From Luscinia megarhynchos (taxonomy: Eukaryota; Chordata; Aves; Passeriformes; Turdidae): a DNA stretch of 64,000 nt. The position numbers and the translations under genes are program-made. Location of the stretch: contig CM067568.1 of assembly GCA_034336665.1 (NCBI GenBank), positions 45,938,770 through 46,002,769 of the forward strand. The letters run 5' to 3'. The notes below the pieces were generated by a model that saw only the letters and a program-made list of their open reading frames with translations, was not told the DNA's origin and made no database searches. Shown piece after piece: positions 52,338 through 63,897 of this stretch (its first letter is position 1; each line of letters opens with the position of its first letter).

Positions 52338-52570
52338 TGTCAGGCGTTCCGGGAAGTCTGTGCCTCTCAAGTACCTCAGGCAATGAGGAAAGAGAGAGGG
52401 AAAAGCGGCCGGGAAAATAGGATAAAAAGGAGGCTGTGTCCTCTAAAAATCTGAGAGATCCCAGGGAAATGCTCCATGGCCTCCCCTTTATTTGAATAAA
52501 GCAAAAAGGACTCCTCCGTCTACTTTTTGGACATAAACCTCTGGTGGTTTTTGGATTAATTTTCCTGACA
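52338..52570 (+). mobile_element. Second short LTR-like element, plus strand
   Basis: This 233-bp segment starts TGTCAGGCG and ends TTTTCCTGACA, giving a 7-bp perfect inverted terminus with TG...CA ends. Inside, in order, are a TATA-like GATAAAAAGG (52421-52430) and an AATAAA signal (52495-52500) about 75 nt later, the layout of a short LTR. I see no target duplication (left flank GGTTAGG, right flank TATGTAT), so the boundaries or the class may be wrong. Its right end is 368 bp before the COX8 start codon and in the same direction. Confidence 0.55.
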
Positions 52571-52599
52571 TATGTATAGGGGGAAAATGACCTTTAAGG

Positions 52600-53060
52600 T
52601 TCTTGTAGGTGGGAGGACCGAGAGCAGCAGACAGACTCCTCCCAGCCCCGGGCTCAGCAGAGCCCGGGGGGCCGCGGGAGGAGGCTGCACATCCCCAGGT
52701 GTCCCTCCCAGCCCGGAGGCACAAACACTCCTGCTGCTGCCGGGACAGGGACGGGCTGGCGCTTCTCGCAACCAGCTTAAAAAAGAAAGGGAATTGACTG
52801 TCAAGAAGTCTTCACTGGAGAGAATCCAGCATTCCACCGGCTTTGAGCGATAGAGAATAGCAAAGGACTGCCGTTCCCGGCAGCAGCAGTCCCTCCCTGG
52901 CCAGCTGTCCCAGCTCGCTCCTCCTCGGGCTGGAGCGATGGGTCCCGTGTCGCGCCGTGTGTCCCGACTGCTCTGCTCCAGCCCCGCCAGCTGCAGCCGC
53001 CGCTGCATCCACAGCTCCCCACCCGAGGACAAGGTGGGACTGATGGTGAGTTCTGCCTTT
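52600..53060 (+). promoter_or_regulatory. COX8C: GC-rich promoter region of the COX8 gene
   Basis: A short GC-rich, CpG-containing block begins just after the LTR-like element and spans the first exon. There is no clear TATA box. The transcription start lies somewhere in 52571-52937 or within the LTR-like element, and cannot be fixed from sequence. Confidence 0.6.
52938..53045 (+). CDS. COX8C: Cytochrome c oxidase subunit 8 (COX8C by synteny), exon 1
   Basis: This exon encodes 36 residues: an Arg/Ser-rich, acid-free leader (MGPVSRRVSRLLCSSPASCS) typical of a mitochondrial presequence. It is followed by the conserved start of the mature subunit, IHSSPPEDKVGLM. The donor is ATG|GTGAGT at 53045/53046, phase 0. 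The start codon sits in GCGATGG, with G at +4. COX8 is a small nuclear-encoded single-helix subunit on the surface of complex IV in the inner mitochondrial membrane. The position between BTBD7 and UNC79 is that of human COX8C. The IHS-PPE-K-G-M block is closer to the COX8A pattern than to mammalian COX8C as I remember it, so the isoform label rests on position. Confidence 0.9.
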
Positions 53061-53893
53061 GAGCCTTCATCTTTTTTTTCCTTCTTCATGCAAGTCCCTC
53101 TTGTTGGAAGAGCTTTCTCTTGCTGTTCTTTTTCATACAGAAAATATTTGTTTTCTTCATCCCGACTAGAAACCAGCTCTCCCCAGGAACTCCCTCCACT
53201 CCCCAAAGAAGTTTGTCTCCTCCTACTTCCTAGAAGGGAAAGTTGTGCCTGAGAGGAAGGGAATTCTGCTCATAGCATCCTACAAAATTCATCTCTGTGG
53301 GGTGCCTTTTATAATCTTTGATTATAGTCCCCAGCACAATTATTTCAGCATGTGATTATAGAACACCAACTAAATTTATTTAACTAAATAATTTAACTAA
53401 AAATCATGTAGCAACTCTCTGCCCTATTGTATCAACTCCCAGTGTTAGTAAATACCCAAAAGATATTTTATCTGAATAGTGGTAAGCTGTGCTACTGTAA
53501 CTATTAAGCAAATAATCCCGTTTCTGTAAAGACTTTATTTATTAAAAGCTCAAGAAATAGGCACAAAATGTGCTGAATCTGTAGGAAAATGAGACATTTG
53601 CCTAATATCTTTTAAATGTGCCTTTTATTGTTTTAAATGTGGCTTGTATAGCATGTTGGTGCCTGGAGTGAACTAAGACTGTTTCTGTCTGACCGCCAGA
53701 GATTGCTAGTGCTTTTAGTTCAAACATGCAAAATAATCCTCTGTGGATTATTTTTCCTTTAGAATTCATCATATCTCTGGAATTATAGCTGCAGAAGTTC
53801 AATAATACCACATAATTTGCTTGGCAATAGACATCTTATTCTGGGAGCATTTCAATTTGTTTAGCTTTATTTAACCTTATTTCTTTAATTTAG
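53046..53893 (+). other. COX8C: COX8C intron
   Basis: This is a single 848-nt intron from GTGAGT to TTTAATTTAG. It contains nothing recognisable. A chance open frame runs on from exon 1 into the intron to about 53252. Confidence 0.9.
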
Positions 53894-53986
53894 GAGACAA
53901 TCATTGGATTCTCAGCATTTTCACTGGCAGTTCTTGGACCAGCTGGATGGCTCCTGTGCCACCTTTCAAGCTATAAAAAGAAATAG
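53894..53986 (+). CDS. COX8C: Cytochrome c oxidase subunit 8 (COX8C by synteny), exon 2
   Basis: This exon encodes 30 residues and a TAG stop: ETIIGFSAFSLAVLGPAGWL, then LCHLSSYKKK. With exon 1 the protein is 66 aa, close to the usual COX8 precursor length of about 70. One hydrophobic helix (about residues 38-59) contains the family hallmark PAGW. The HL-x-x-Y-[KR]-[KR] tail is also diagnostic. The acceptor is TTTAATTTAG at 53884-53893. The intron falls right after the conserved Met before the helix, where I believe the COX8A gene is also split. The exon is too short and too close to the intron to stand out as an ORF. Candidate AATAAA signals follow at 54703, 54997 and 55028. Confidence 0.92.
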   Translation, partial: ETIIGFSAFSLAVLGPAGWLLCHLSSYKKK

Positions 53987-56900
53987 AAAACATCCCTTCA
54001 AAATTAAGATCTAAAGGCTACAAATACTCCAATAATACTCCAAATTTGGACTCTCTTCCCGTTCCCTGTTCCCACACTGTCACTCATCCCATGGGCCAGG
54101 TCCCAGAAATCTTTTGCAGATATTGTAGAGCTGGACTTACAATGGTGTAAGGATACAAAATAGTGGTAGGTGCACTCTGCCATCACCTGCTGCCTTGGAC
54201 CAGTCTGGATCTGCCACCAGAGAAATCTGCTGTGAGAAATGGAAGATTGATGAGGAGGGCTGAGAACATGCTCAGCTGACTTGCAGTTTGGCTGTTGAAA
54301 AACACATATATCATACTAATTGTTGTTTGACCTTGTGTTTTAGACACCTAGAACATCTGTGCCTAGGGAACATAGGCCTGGGGTAGACTTGGAGGCACCT
54401 ATCAAACATGCTTGAGAATCCTGCCCTCCTGTGGGCAAGATCAAAGCACAGTGGGAAATTGTACTTGTGTGAATCCCTGAAATACAGGAAAAAGCAGCAG
54501 GTTTGCTGGTCCTCCATCATGGACCAAGCTTTGCAGAGCCTGTGTTCCCACTTGTGTGCCTCTCCTGTCTGCTTCTTTGGGGATCCCTGGTTGGTGAGGT
54601 AACAAAAGTGAGTTTACTCTTTGCCATTCATCCATGGTTTTGTCATTGTTCCCGTGTCCTGTCTTCACCAGCTCATATAGGTATCATCAAAAGTTTAAAG
54701 TAAATAAATGGGAAAAGTACAGAAAAAAGTATTATAATAATCTCAGACTGAACCTCTGAGAATTTAGGATAGTTTTCTTTAGAGTTTCTCTTTAATCTTT
54801 ACATGTGTTCTTTTGGTGTGTTCCTCTTCCACCAGGATAAATGTTCTTCTGTGGGTCATGATTGACAGATATTTCAATTTATTTTCAGTTTTTAGATTAA
54901 GATTTTTGACCTTTGAGAGATTTTCATGTGATTGCTATCTGTAGTAACTATGATAAATACTTTGAAGTCTAGACTAAATTTGAGAAAAGTATAGTAAATA
55001 AAATTTGTTACACCATGTTGGATGTGTAATAAAAGAATGTCTTCTAATGAATTCATGTCTGTCTTGCAAGAAAATACAGAATATGAACCTTTTGTGATGT
55101 TTATGTATCAGCAGAATATAATTTAAAATTCCATTAAATCATTTGTAATATCAAATATCAAAACAGATTCTGAAAGTAGGGCTGTGAAAGTGTATATTCT
55201 TGCTGTACTTCTAAAGTATGATTTTCAGATAAATTGTTGGAGTTCCCTTCAGCCTTGTAATTGTGCCTGAAGTTTTCAGAGTGAGAATGGAGACATTCAT
55301 CCTGAGTGTTTAAAGAAAGTCATACTGGTTTATTTTTTTTCCCAGAAATGATAGCTTTGTCACTTAGTTGAACAGTCTGATGTGAAAGCCCAGTTGTGTA
55401 TGTGGAAATTTCCCATAGATTTGAATAAGTGTTGGATATGTGCCTGCATTCCTGGTATCCAGAGGAAAAGCAGTGCCAGTAACTGAAAGGCACTTGGATA
55501 AGCAATCTGAAGCTTTGCTCCTGCACACTGGGAGTGCATCCTTTGGAATAATAAGGCTATTTTGCAGAATCTTTTGTTAAAATAAGGTTTGGACATTTCA
55601 GTGTATCTGCTTGTCCTGTATCTGATTTTATCATCCTTCTCTCACCTAGGAATGCTTAAATAAATATGTAAGATATTACATTTCTGTTGTTGCATTTTTC
55701 CTCTTAAATTATGGCAATAAGATTGCCTGGTTATAGTGCATACTTGGGGATGTGAGTAAAGCACTGAGAATTGTGTTGGGTGAAATGAGGTAACAGATAT
55801 ACAGGGATGTTTCTATTGAAGCAGTGATAATTTTTAGAAACTACTTACCTGAAGAGCTACTTAAAATTTAAGTGTTTTTCGCAAATACTTTTTTTTCAGA
55901 TTTTCATTCCACTTCAACCATTTCTTCCTAAAAGTACTAATAATTACATTTTACAGGCATTTAAAAATGCTTCAATCTTCATGGAGCCCTCTGTACTGAT
56001 TGCAAATGGATTTTTAACCCTGAGACTGGAAGCTCTGGGGAATGTAGTGCATAGAAAACCAAGATTAAAAGGAGAGAAGCCAGGTCATTGCAGGCACCTT
56101 TACTGCTGTTAGTGTGGTGTGGATGTGCAAGTGTGTTTATTTATTAGTCTAAACCAGACAGAACTGGGCAGATAAATAGCCAGCTATGCCCAGGGGTCTG
56201 TCTCCAACAGCTGGTTTTTTTTTTTCCTCAGGCTTCCTACATCTCCCAAAGGTGTTTGGTGAAAATGGTTGGTGGGTTTTTCATTTCACAGCAATGACCC
56301 TACCTGCAGCCTGATGGTACCACTCAGGGCTCACTGAGTGATGCTGAGAGCTGTGGGTGGACATCAGTGCAGTCCCTTGCAAAGAAAGGCAAGAGACTCC
56401 CTCCTGTAATTCCACAGATGGGGAGCACCAAACATGAAATGCTTGCCCAAGATAAGGCAGCAGGGTAGCAGGAAGTGGAAACAGAGAGTTGGAGGATGGT
56501 TCCCTGCCATGCTTCTCATGGTATCCCTGGTTTGCATTGGTATCAATGGTTTGCATTTCTTTGCTGGGCCAAAGCTGGTTTTAAGCTGACTATAGGTAGC
56601 AGCACAGTTAACACAAATATTCCTAAGGGTAAGTGGCTGAAGCCTCTTCTTCCATGGGAACACAAGAAGCAGCCATTCCAGGTACGGCAGAAGATCTTGC
56701 ATTGAACTAAACTTTGTAACATTTACATGCTTTGTGATTATGGTACAATTAAGCTAAAATACTCATAGTTCTGAGTAAGTGGAAGTGTCTTTCAGTCACT
56801 CTGTTATCTCTTCTTAAGAATGGATGCTCTGGATGAGCTTACATTTAAATTAAGAGGCCAAGTACTGTTCAGTTTATGGTCCATAAACACTCTGGGTCTG

Positions 56901-59900
56901 CAAAAATTAGTTGGGGAATATTATGCAATTGTCAGTACTCCTGAATTTGGAATAGATAGGACAATTTGAAAAGATGTGTAGATGAGAAAAATACATTCCC
57001 ATGTAAAGTGCAGCAGCTTTCAGGCTGCTTTAGGAGTGTCCGAGTTCCATCAATTCACTTCACTTTCTGTTTCCACCGAGGTTCCTGTCTCTGATAGTCC
57101 ACCCTTTGTATTGTCTTAGGTTACTCCTAGACTCCTGTGTGGAGCAAACCAATTTGGAGGAGAGACTAGGCAGCTCACTGGCTCCTAGGGAGGCAGCCTC
57201 CAGATGCAGGAGCAAGGTCAGTCAGCTTCAGCTGGTCTAACCTGTGACCCTGGCATGGGCCACAAACTTGGTACCAAGGGCCTCAGCAGCATTGAGTGTC
57301 ACATGCTTTCTCCTCACTTCCCTGTGGAAAATCTCACACCTTCTTTTGCTCTCTGTGACTGTTTTTGACCAGCAGAGACATTTTATAAAGTTTTTACTTG
57401 ACCGTAGGAATACTGAAGCAAAGTAAATATCTGGTTTTCTTGATTTCTCTGTTCATTTCTCTGCCTCTGGGCCATGATGCTGTGATAGGTTTAAGAAGGC
57501 AGTATTTTGACACTTGTAATTCTGATTCCTAAAGCATTGCTACCGCTACAATGTGCTTTTATTTTAGCCATGCAGGTTGTATAGTCAATTCTGCACAAGT
57601 CCAATATTAAAGGTATGGAAAAAACGCAGCTTTTTGTGGGGAGATATAATTCAGCCAGTTCTAATTTCCACAAATTTGGCATGTTAGCTGTCACAAAGAC
57701 TGTGCCTCTCAGAGCAGTATATCCAGTCTCTGATTTTATTATAATCTTAGTGCATGCTTCTCAAATTTGTGCTAATTCTTTATGCAGGTCACCATGTATT
57801 TCTCAAACTCCACTGCTATAGCAACAAATTAAGTATTTTGTTCACTTAGAGGCTAATGACATTACTCTAGAAGAGAAATTGAGGGCATTTATCAGGGATT
57901 TTTACAGTGACAGATGCTGACAAATGTAATAATAAAGCAAACATCCACAGACTTAACTGACGTAATTATCAGAATAAGAGGAAAATTACAGTTTTGTAAG
58001 TACAATCAAATAACCACTGTATTTCTTAATGACGTTTTGTTTTCCCAAAGTCTTAATTATTCTAAACTGGGGAAAGAAAGAACAAATATCAGCATCACAG
58101 TCTGGCTACTCTGTTGGGACCACAGTACTAGCAATGAGACACAGAGCCCTGTACTGCTCCATCTCTCACTTTAAAGCAGCCCAAGCCAGTGATGACTGAA
58201 ATGAATTTGTCACATGCCAGATGGCATAACTGATATGGGTCGGTGGCTTCAGCCAAGCTTCTGGTCACATCACCATCACTTCTGCCATTACTGCCAGCTC
58301 ATTTTCTATTCTGTTCTAATTCTCTACCCTATCCAAATGTCTATCCTACTATACACCTTCCTTCTCAGAAGAGTTACTTTTCTGCCCTCCCACAGGAGCA
58401 AGGTCAGTTCATATTTTTTCCTGTACATAGTGCTGTGTGAGAGTATCACTAAAGGAAGTTTTCCTTTCATCTTTAAGTCTCAGCACAGAGGCTAAAATTA
58501 GATATCTTCACCTCAGAAGAAATTATTTCCTTGCACGAGAATCTACAAACTGACAGTAATATTGTATTGCTTTTGTGCAGACATTATTTTCTGTGAGCAA
58601 GAAGAGGTGCTTTCCCTGTTTACTGTCTCTTGGCTCATGCTGGTTGACCCAGGTGTCAGAGCCCTGAGGAACTGCTCCAGAAACCATCCTGTGGCAACCA
58701 GGATACACGCTGTAGCCTGAGTTAAGCCTAACTGTTCTGTTTAATCCCAAACAGACTTTTTCCTCAAGCGATTATATATTTTACAGTCATTCATGAGGAT
58801 TAATTCTCACACAGAGCAAAGATTTAGAGACAAATTTAATTTAATATGGTGTAACTATTGCTCTGAAATACACTCATCTGAGCTGAGGGACTCCATCTGC
58901 TGTTTGAATCTTACAGGGAGGAGGTTGGTCCCTATGCAGGAGCTGCTCAGGGGCTCCAGTTCCATACCAAGACCCTTTCACTGGCATTAGTTTAGCCTTG
59001 TAAGTATTCAGAAAGCACCATGTGCATTGAAAAATCCCAAAAGCCAGAGAAACTTGCCTCTTCCTGCTCCAGTTCACTCTGTTTGGCTTTTCTTATTGCA
59101 ATTACCCTTGCCTCCCTCCATGCCACAGCCTTCAATTCAGATAGGCTTGTCGTGATTAAAGGAAAAATTTAAGACATTTCAAATTTGTCCCCACTACTGC
59201 AGTTTTTAATATTCATATTACAATGCAATTATTGATAATCTCCTGCCAGAAGTGGTGAGGAAGTTTAAAAAATTGAGGCACTGGCTTAAAATAACATTGG
59301 AAGTTAGCTGTTTGTTTTGTGTTTTGATAAAACTTATAAAGCACTTAGGTCCTTACCTCTTATTCAGGCACTGAAATACTCATTTGTTTCTAACTTTGTT
59401 TATATTGTATTGGAGTCTTTGAATATGTGAGGCAAGAACTAGTTTTTATTTAAAATTCAAATAGAGACTGATGTAATTGCATAACTCAGGAAGCCGAGTC
59501 TTTAAGGAAAACACCATGAGAATGTTTTAAGAGTTGGTAACAGTGAAGATGTCTGGATACAGATGTGCACATATATATCCCTGTAAATGGATACATTGAT
59601 TAATTTTTATGCATGCATAAATTCAATTTATGAACAGTTTAATAAATTTTCTGTACATGATTCAAGGTAGGAAGGCTTAGGATTTGTATTTTTCAGAAAG
59701 GATTACCTTTCTAAAAGTAGATTTGCTAATGCTTAGAGATTTAAAAAAAAAGGAACAACACTAGACTTTGTCTTTTCAGACCTGAATACTTGAAAATGTA
59801 ATTCAAAGTGACAACAGTCACATAAATAGTGACTTCTGCTTTTGATTACTTCTTTTCTCCTTACAGGATATTTCATTAATTTATTCCTAAATTATTTTGT

Positions 59901-60012
59901 AACCACACTACACACTCTTAGGCGGGCAAAATTTAGTTAAAAGCTAGCACAATTTATAGAAAAAATGTGTTCCACATCCCTTTCACACGTTATCTACTTT
60001 ATACTTCAAAAC
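53987..60012. other. COX8C 3' flank and intergenic DNA before the CR1
   Basis: The 3' UTR of COX8C begins here. Its end is unknown, with candidate polyadenylation hexamers AATAAA at 54703-54708, 54997-55002 and 55028-55033. The rest is AT-rich, with only short chance ORFs and no recognised exon. Confidence 0.65.
54703..54708 (+). terminator. COX8C: First AATAAA after COX8C
   Basis: This is the first canonical polyadenylation hexamer after the stop codon (about 716 nt downstream), with two more at 54997 and 55028. Which one is used is unknown. COX8 transcripts usually have short 3' UTRs, so a nearer variant signal may be used instead. Confidence 0.3.
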
Positions 60013-61555
60013 TCACATTTCAAAACAACCAGACATACACGAGTCCATGGGACATGATAGGATGCACTCACGTGTGCTGAGGGAGTCGGCCAATGACACT
60101 GTAAGACTAATTTTTATTATATTTTGAAAAGGCCAAAGCAACAGGGAGTGTCCTGAGAAACAGAAGAAAGCAAGTGTCACTCCTATTGTCAAGAAGGACA
60201 AGCAGAAGTATCTGGGAAATTATAGGTCATTTATCTTCACTTTGATCCATGGGGAGATGATGGAGCAAATAATCCTGTGAACCACTTCCAAACACATTAA
60301 GGACAGGAAGGTTATTTGGAGTAGTCAAGGTGCGTTTGCAAAGGGAAAACCATTCCTGACCAACATGATAGCCTTCTGCAAGAAAATGACTAACTTACTA
60401 GGAGGAGAAAGCAGTGAAAGCTCATCTTTAGCAAGACTTCCATCAATGCTTCCCATCACATCAGCAAGGACAAACTGATGAAATATGGACTAGGCAAGCT
60501 GACAATGATGTGAATTGAAAATGGCCAGACAAACTGCCAGGCCCAAAGGGTTGTGGTCAGGGGCTAAAATTCCAGCTGGAAACCAGTTGCCAGGGCTGCA
60601 CTGCAGGGGTCAACCCTGGGCCAGTGCTGTTTCATGTCTCTGCCAGAGATGCAGATGATGGGACACCCTCTGCAGATGATGCAAAATTGGGAGAAGCACT
60701 TGATGCACCAGCAGCTGATGGTTGTGCTGCCATTTAAATGCATCTTGGAGCTTGGAGACGTGGGCCAACACGAGTCTCATGAAGATCAACAGGTGACAAT
60801 CCATGTTAAGCACATCAGAGGGAATAACTAAGCACTGGTACAGGCTGGGGCTGAGCTGCTGAAAAGCAGCTCTGCAAAAAGTGACACAGGGGTCCTGGTA
60901 GACACCAAGGTTTCTATGAGCCAGCAATGAGCCTTTGTGGAAAGAAGGCAACAAGATCCTGGGCTGCAGCAGGAAATGCATGGCCAGCGGTCAAGGGAGG
61001 TGTTTATACTCCTCTGCTTGGCACTGGTTAGACCCAACTGGAGTTCTGTGCCTGGTTCTGGGCTCACCAGTATAAGAAAGGCATGACTATACTGGTGCAA
61101 GTCGAGGGAAGGGCTCAGTGATGAAGAGACTGGAGGACCTGTCATATAAAGCGTGCTGGGAGAGCTGGGAGTGGTTAGCACCAAAGCCAGAAGGTTTGGT
61201 GTGGGGAGAGCATCTTGTCAGTGTGTACAAATACCTTAGGAGAGAGACTAAGAAGATGGAACCAGACTTTTCTCAGTGGAGCTCAGTGACAGGACCACAG
61301 GCAATTGACACAAACCGAAATACAAGAATTTCCACTAAACCAGAAGAATGAACTTTCTACTGTGAGGATGGTCAAACCTTTGAACAAGTAAGTTGCTTAG
61401 AGAAGTTGTGGTGCCTTCATGCTTGCAGATATTTGAAACCTGGCTGGACATGGCCCTGAGCAATTTGTTCTAGCTAACCTTGCTTTGAGCAGGGAAGTTA
61501 GAGTAGAAAACTCCAGAGAGTCTTTTCAACCTTGAAGATTCCACAATTCTGTCAA
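60013..61555 (+). mobile_element. Decayed CR1 LINE with reverse-transcriptase region and 3' end
   Basis: About 1.5 kb follows the CR1 layout. An ORF2-like part begins near 60040 (GATGCACTCACGTGTGCTGA, GTCACTCCTATTGTCAAGAA, GATAGCCTTCTGCAAGAAAA). The remnant of the polymerase FADD motif reads S-A-D-D-A-K-L-G at 60669-60692. Downstream it continues to GACATGGCCCTGAGCAA and CTTTGAGCAGGG, and ends with a decayed CCACAATTCTGTC tail at about 61555. Stops and frameshifts break the frame throughout, so it is dead. The copy begins in the middle of ORF2, the usual 5' truncation. It is strongly diverged from active CR1, which indicates an old insertion. Confidence 0.85.
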
Positions 61556-62974
61556 ATTTCCACTCATGAACTCAGTAGCATTTATTCTTTCAGTTTTCAT
61601 CAGTTGGAATGTAAATTTTCCACTCCCTATTAATTTAATGTTAAAAATATTTTCTTTCATTAATGATTTGTGGGCTTTAAGATGCCTGCAGCTTTTATGT
61701 GTTCTCTTAACTGAGTGTGTGCAGAGGAAAAACCATATGGACATAAACCTTGGCTGCTTAAAACGGTTTCTAGTAGAGCACATTTGGTTAGGCATATTCA
61801 TGAGGATCTTGCTGAGAAATTATAACTTTGGTTAAGCCCAGAGACTTGACAAATTAATTCCCACAGTACCACATTTCTGTATTTGCTCCTTAATGATATT
61901 TGTTCACAATTTAAAGTGTCAGTTTCTATACTTGAATTAACAAACTAGGCAACCATTAAATTGTTTGACTGAACAACAGACTACTTGTATAGGATTTATT
62001 TAGGGCTTAGATATTGATTAGACAATGCAGAAGGACTCATAAGCAACAAAAAATTGTTTACCACGAACCTGAACTACATGCTGTACTATTGTTCAGTAAA
62101 TGCAGACATAGCTGCAATTTTCAAGCACTTAAACCGAAGAAGAAATTTTACATGAGAAATGGAATTAATATTTTCTCAGTATACTTCTGCTTTATCAACC
62201 TGAGTGTTTTTAATAAGCTCACCAGCCTGGTATGTGAACACTTGGTATATTTTAAAGATACTTATGGAAGCTCAGTTCCCCTCAGTACAGAGAGTTCCCT
62301 ATTGTTCGGTAATGAGCAATAAAGCAGTTCAGATTGATTTGTTGCATCAACAGACAGAAATTCAAAGATGAAACCTGTCTTCAATATCTTATTTCAATTA
62401 AGTCTGAAAGCCGTTTGTCTGTATTTTCATCGCTTATGTTCCATGTTGTGAGACATAGGGTTGGGGGAAGCAGGCTTGTAACACCACATGACCTGTCTGT
62501 GTACGTCACTAAATAAAGCTTCTAATAAAAGAAAAAAATTAAATATTTACTCTCAAGTATTTGAATGTAAGAGAGAAAACAGTGGTATAAGTTGGCTTGG
62601 CTCTATCTCTGGGGCTTACAAGCAGCAGGGAGTGTGGAAAGAACTATGGCCTCCAGTAAGAACTCTGTTTTGTACCTAATTAAGTGGTGTTGAAGAAACA
62701 TTGCCCATGCAGTATTTTTAGAAAATTGCTTTCAGAAAAAAAACTAACCAGTTAAATGCCAGTGAACAGCATCTGCCCCTTCATCATGATATATGGCACT
62801 GAATGTGCATTGTCCCCACATCAGGGCAGCAGTAATTTGGATGCACTGCCTTGTATGATGAATAGCAAAACATACCTGTTTTCCTCCACCTCCACAGCAC
62901 AGCTCTCTTTGGCTGCCACAGGCCTACTTATCTTATACAGCCCAGCATTTTGAGGAGAGAAGGTTGCTTTTTTT

Positions 62975-63008
<34 letters not shown>

Positions 63009-63270
63009 AAACATCAAGACTCCCAGGTCCTGGCTGATTAAATACTGCTGCTTCCACATAGCTTTTTCAGAGGATCTGAAAAACTGATACGGAGAGTTTC
63101 AGAAAAGAAACTCATAGCTAACCATTCATTTCTGAGACCTGGTAAGGTCAAGTCAGGACGCTGGGGAAGCTGACAAGACACACAGCAGTGAAATAATTTC
63201 TCTTGGAGCAAATGAATTTTATTGTTATTGCTGTAACTCCCACCACAACTGGACAAAGGACCTGTCATCC
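61556..63270. other. Intergenic DNA upstream of UNC79
   Basis: This stretch is AT-rich with no recognised exon, and contains a poly(T)-(GT) tract at 62968-63008. A TTTTATTG at about 63220 would be an AATAAA-type signal for a minus-strand transcript, but no matching gene body is visible. Confidence 0.65.
62968..63008. repeat. Poly(T)29 followed by (GT)6
   Basis: An uninterrupted T29 runs directly into six GT units. Read on the minus strand it is an (AC)6-A29 tract. It lies about 870 bp before the UNC79 start codon and is likely to vary in length. Confidence 0.95.
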
Positions 63271-63875
63271 CACCCTTGGTCCTGGGGCAGTCAGCATGGC
63301 TGGGATGCGGTGATGGAGAGGGAACAGTGGGGCTGAGCGCAGCCCCTGTTTCCTCTGAAAGGCGTGGCGGTCCCGAGTGCGGGGAGCACTGTGGAACCAG
63401 GTGGGAAAGCGGGGCCGGAGGCACTGACAGCCTCTGGGTACACGGCTGGAGCCCCAGGAATGGAGGGGAGGACGCCAGGGAGCGATTCCTGTTCCGTGTC
63501 CAGGATCACACGGAGCCTGAGGCCCCGGGGCACCGCCGACACTTATCGAGACCTTGGGGCTCGGCAGCTCCCAGCTCGACGCCGTGACAAACCCGGCGGG
63601 GCGGGTGCCCCAGGAGCGCCCCGGGGCCAGCCGGCCTGCCCGTCCCCACACATCCCATCGCATCCCAGCCCCGCGTTCCCGTCCCGTGTCCCGTCCCTCC
63701 CGAGGGCGCCGTGTGCGCGGCCGCCGGGCGCGCTGCCCCTTTAAGCGCGCTCCCGCCCGGTGCCGCCGCCGCCGCTCCCCGGCCCGCAGCCCTGCGGCAC
63801 CGGCGGCGCACGGCAGCGGCACCGGCGGCTCCAGCGGGCCGGGCCGGCGCTCCGCGGGCACAGCGGGCCGGCAGC
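63271..63875 (+). promoter_or_regulatory. UNC79: CpG island and promoter of UNC79
   Basis: GC and CG density rise from about 63270 and become very high after 63500, continuing to the window edge. A CCCTTTAAGCGCGC stretch near 63736 and a short (CCG)n run near 63762 precede the start codon. No TATA box is convincing. Open frames of up to 198 codons on both strands are GC-rich shadows. Confidence 0.75.
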
Positions 63876-63897
63876 ATGTCCACCAAGGCGGAGCAGT
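63876..63897 (+). CDS. UNC79: UNC79 first coding exon (partial gene)
   Basis: ATG begins 22 nt of coding sequence, MSTKAEQ plus the first base (T) of the next codon, followed by a consensus donor GTGAGT at 63898. MSTKAEQ followed by Phe (a codon starting with T) is the N-terminus of vertebrate UNC79, and the phase-1 split agrees. UNC79 is a very large (over 2,500 aa) cytoplasmic auxiliary subunit of the NALCN sodium-leak channel complex, acting with UNC80 to set neuronal resting excitability. The rest of the gene lies beyond the window. The short match is supported by its position next to COX8C and BTBD7 and by the CpG island, which together make the call strong despite only seven residues. 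Confidence 0.85.

Noticed and set aside
52556..53206. 216-codon minus-strand ORF opposite COX8C
   Set aside because: It is an antisense shadow of the GC-rich first exon and promoter, and has no recognisable similarity. The plus strand carries the clear COX8 protein.
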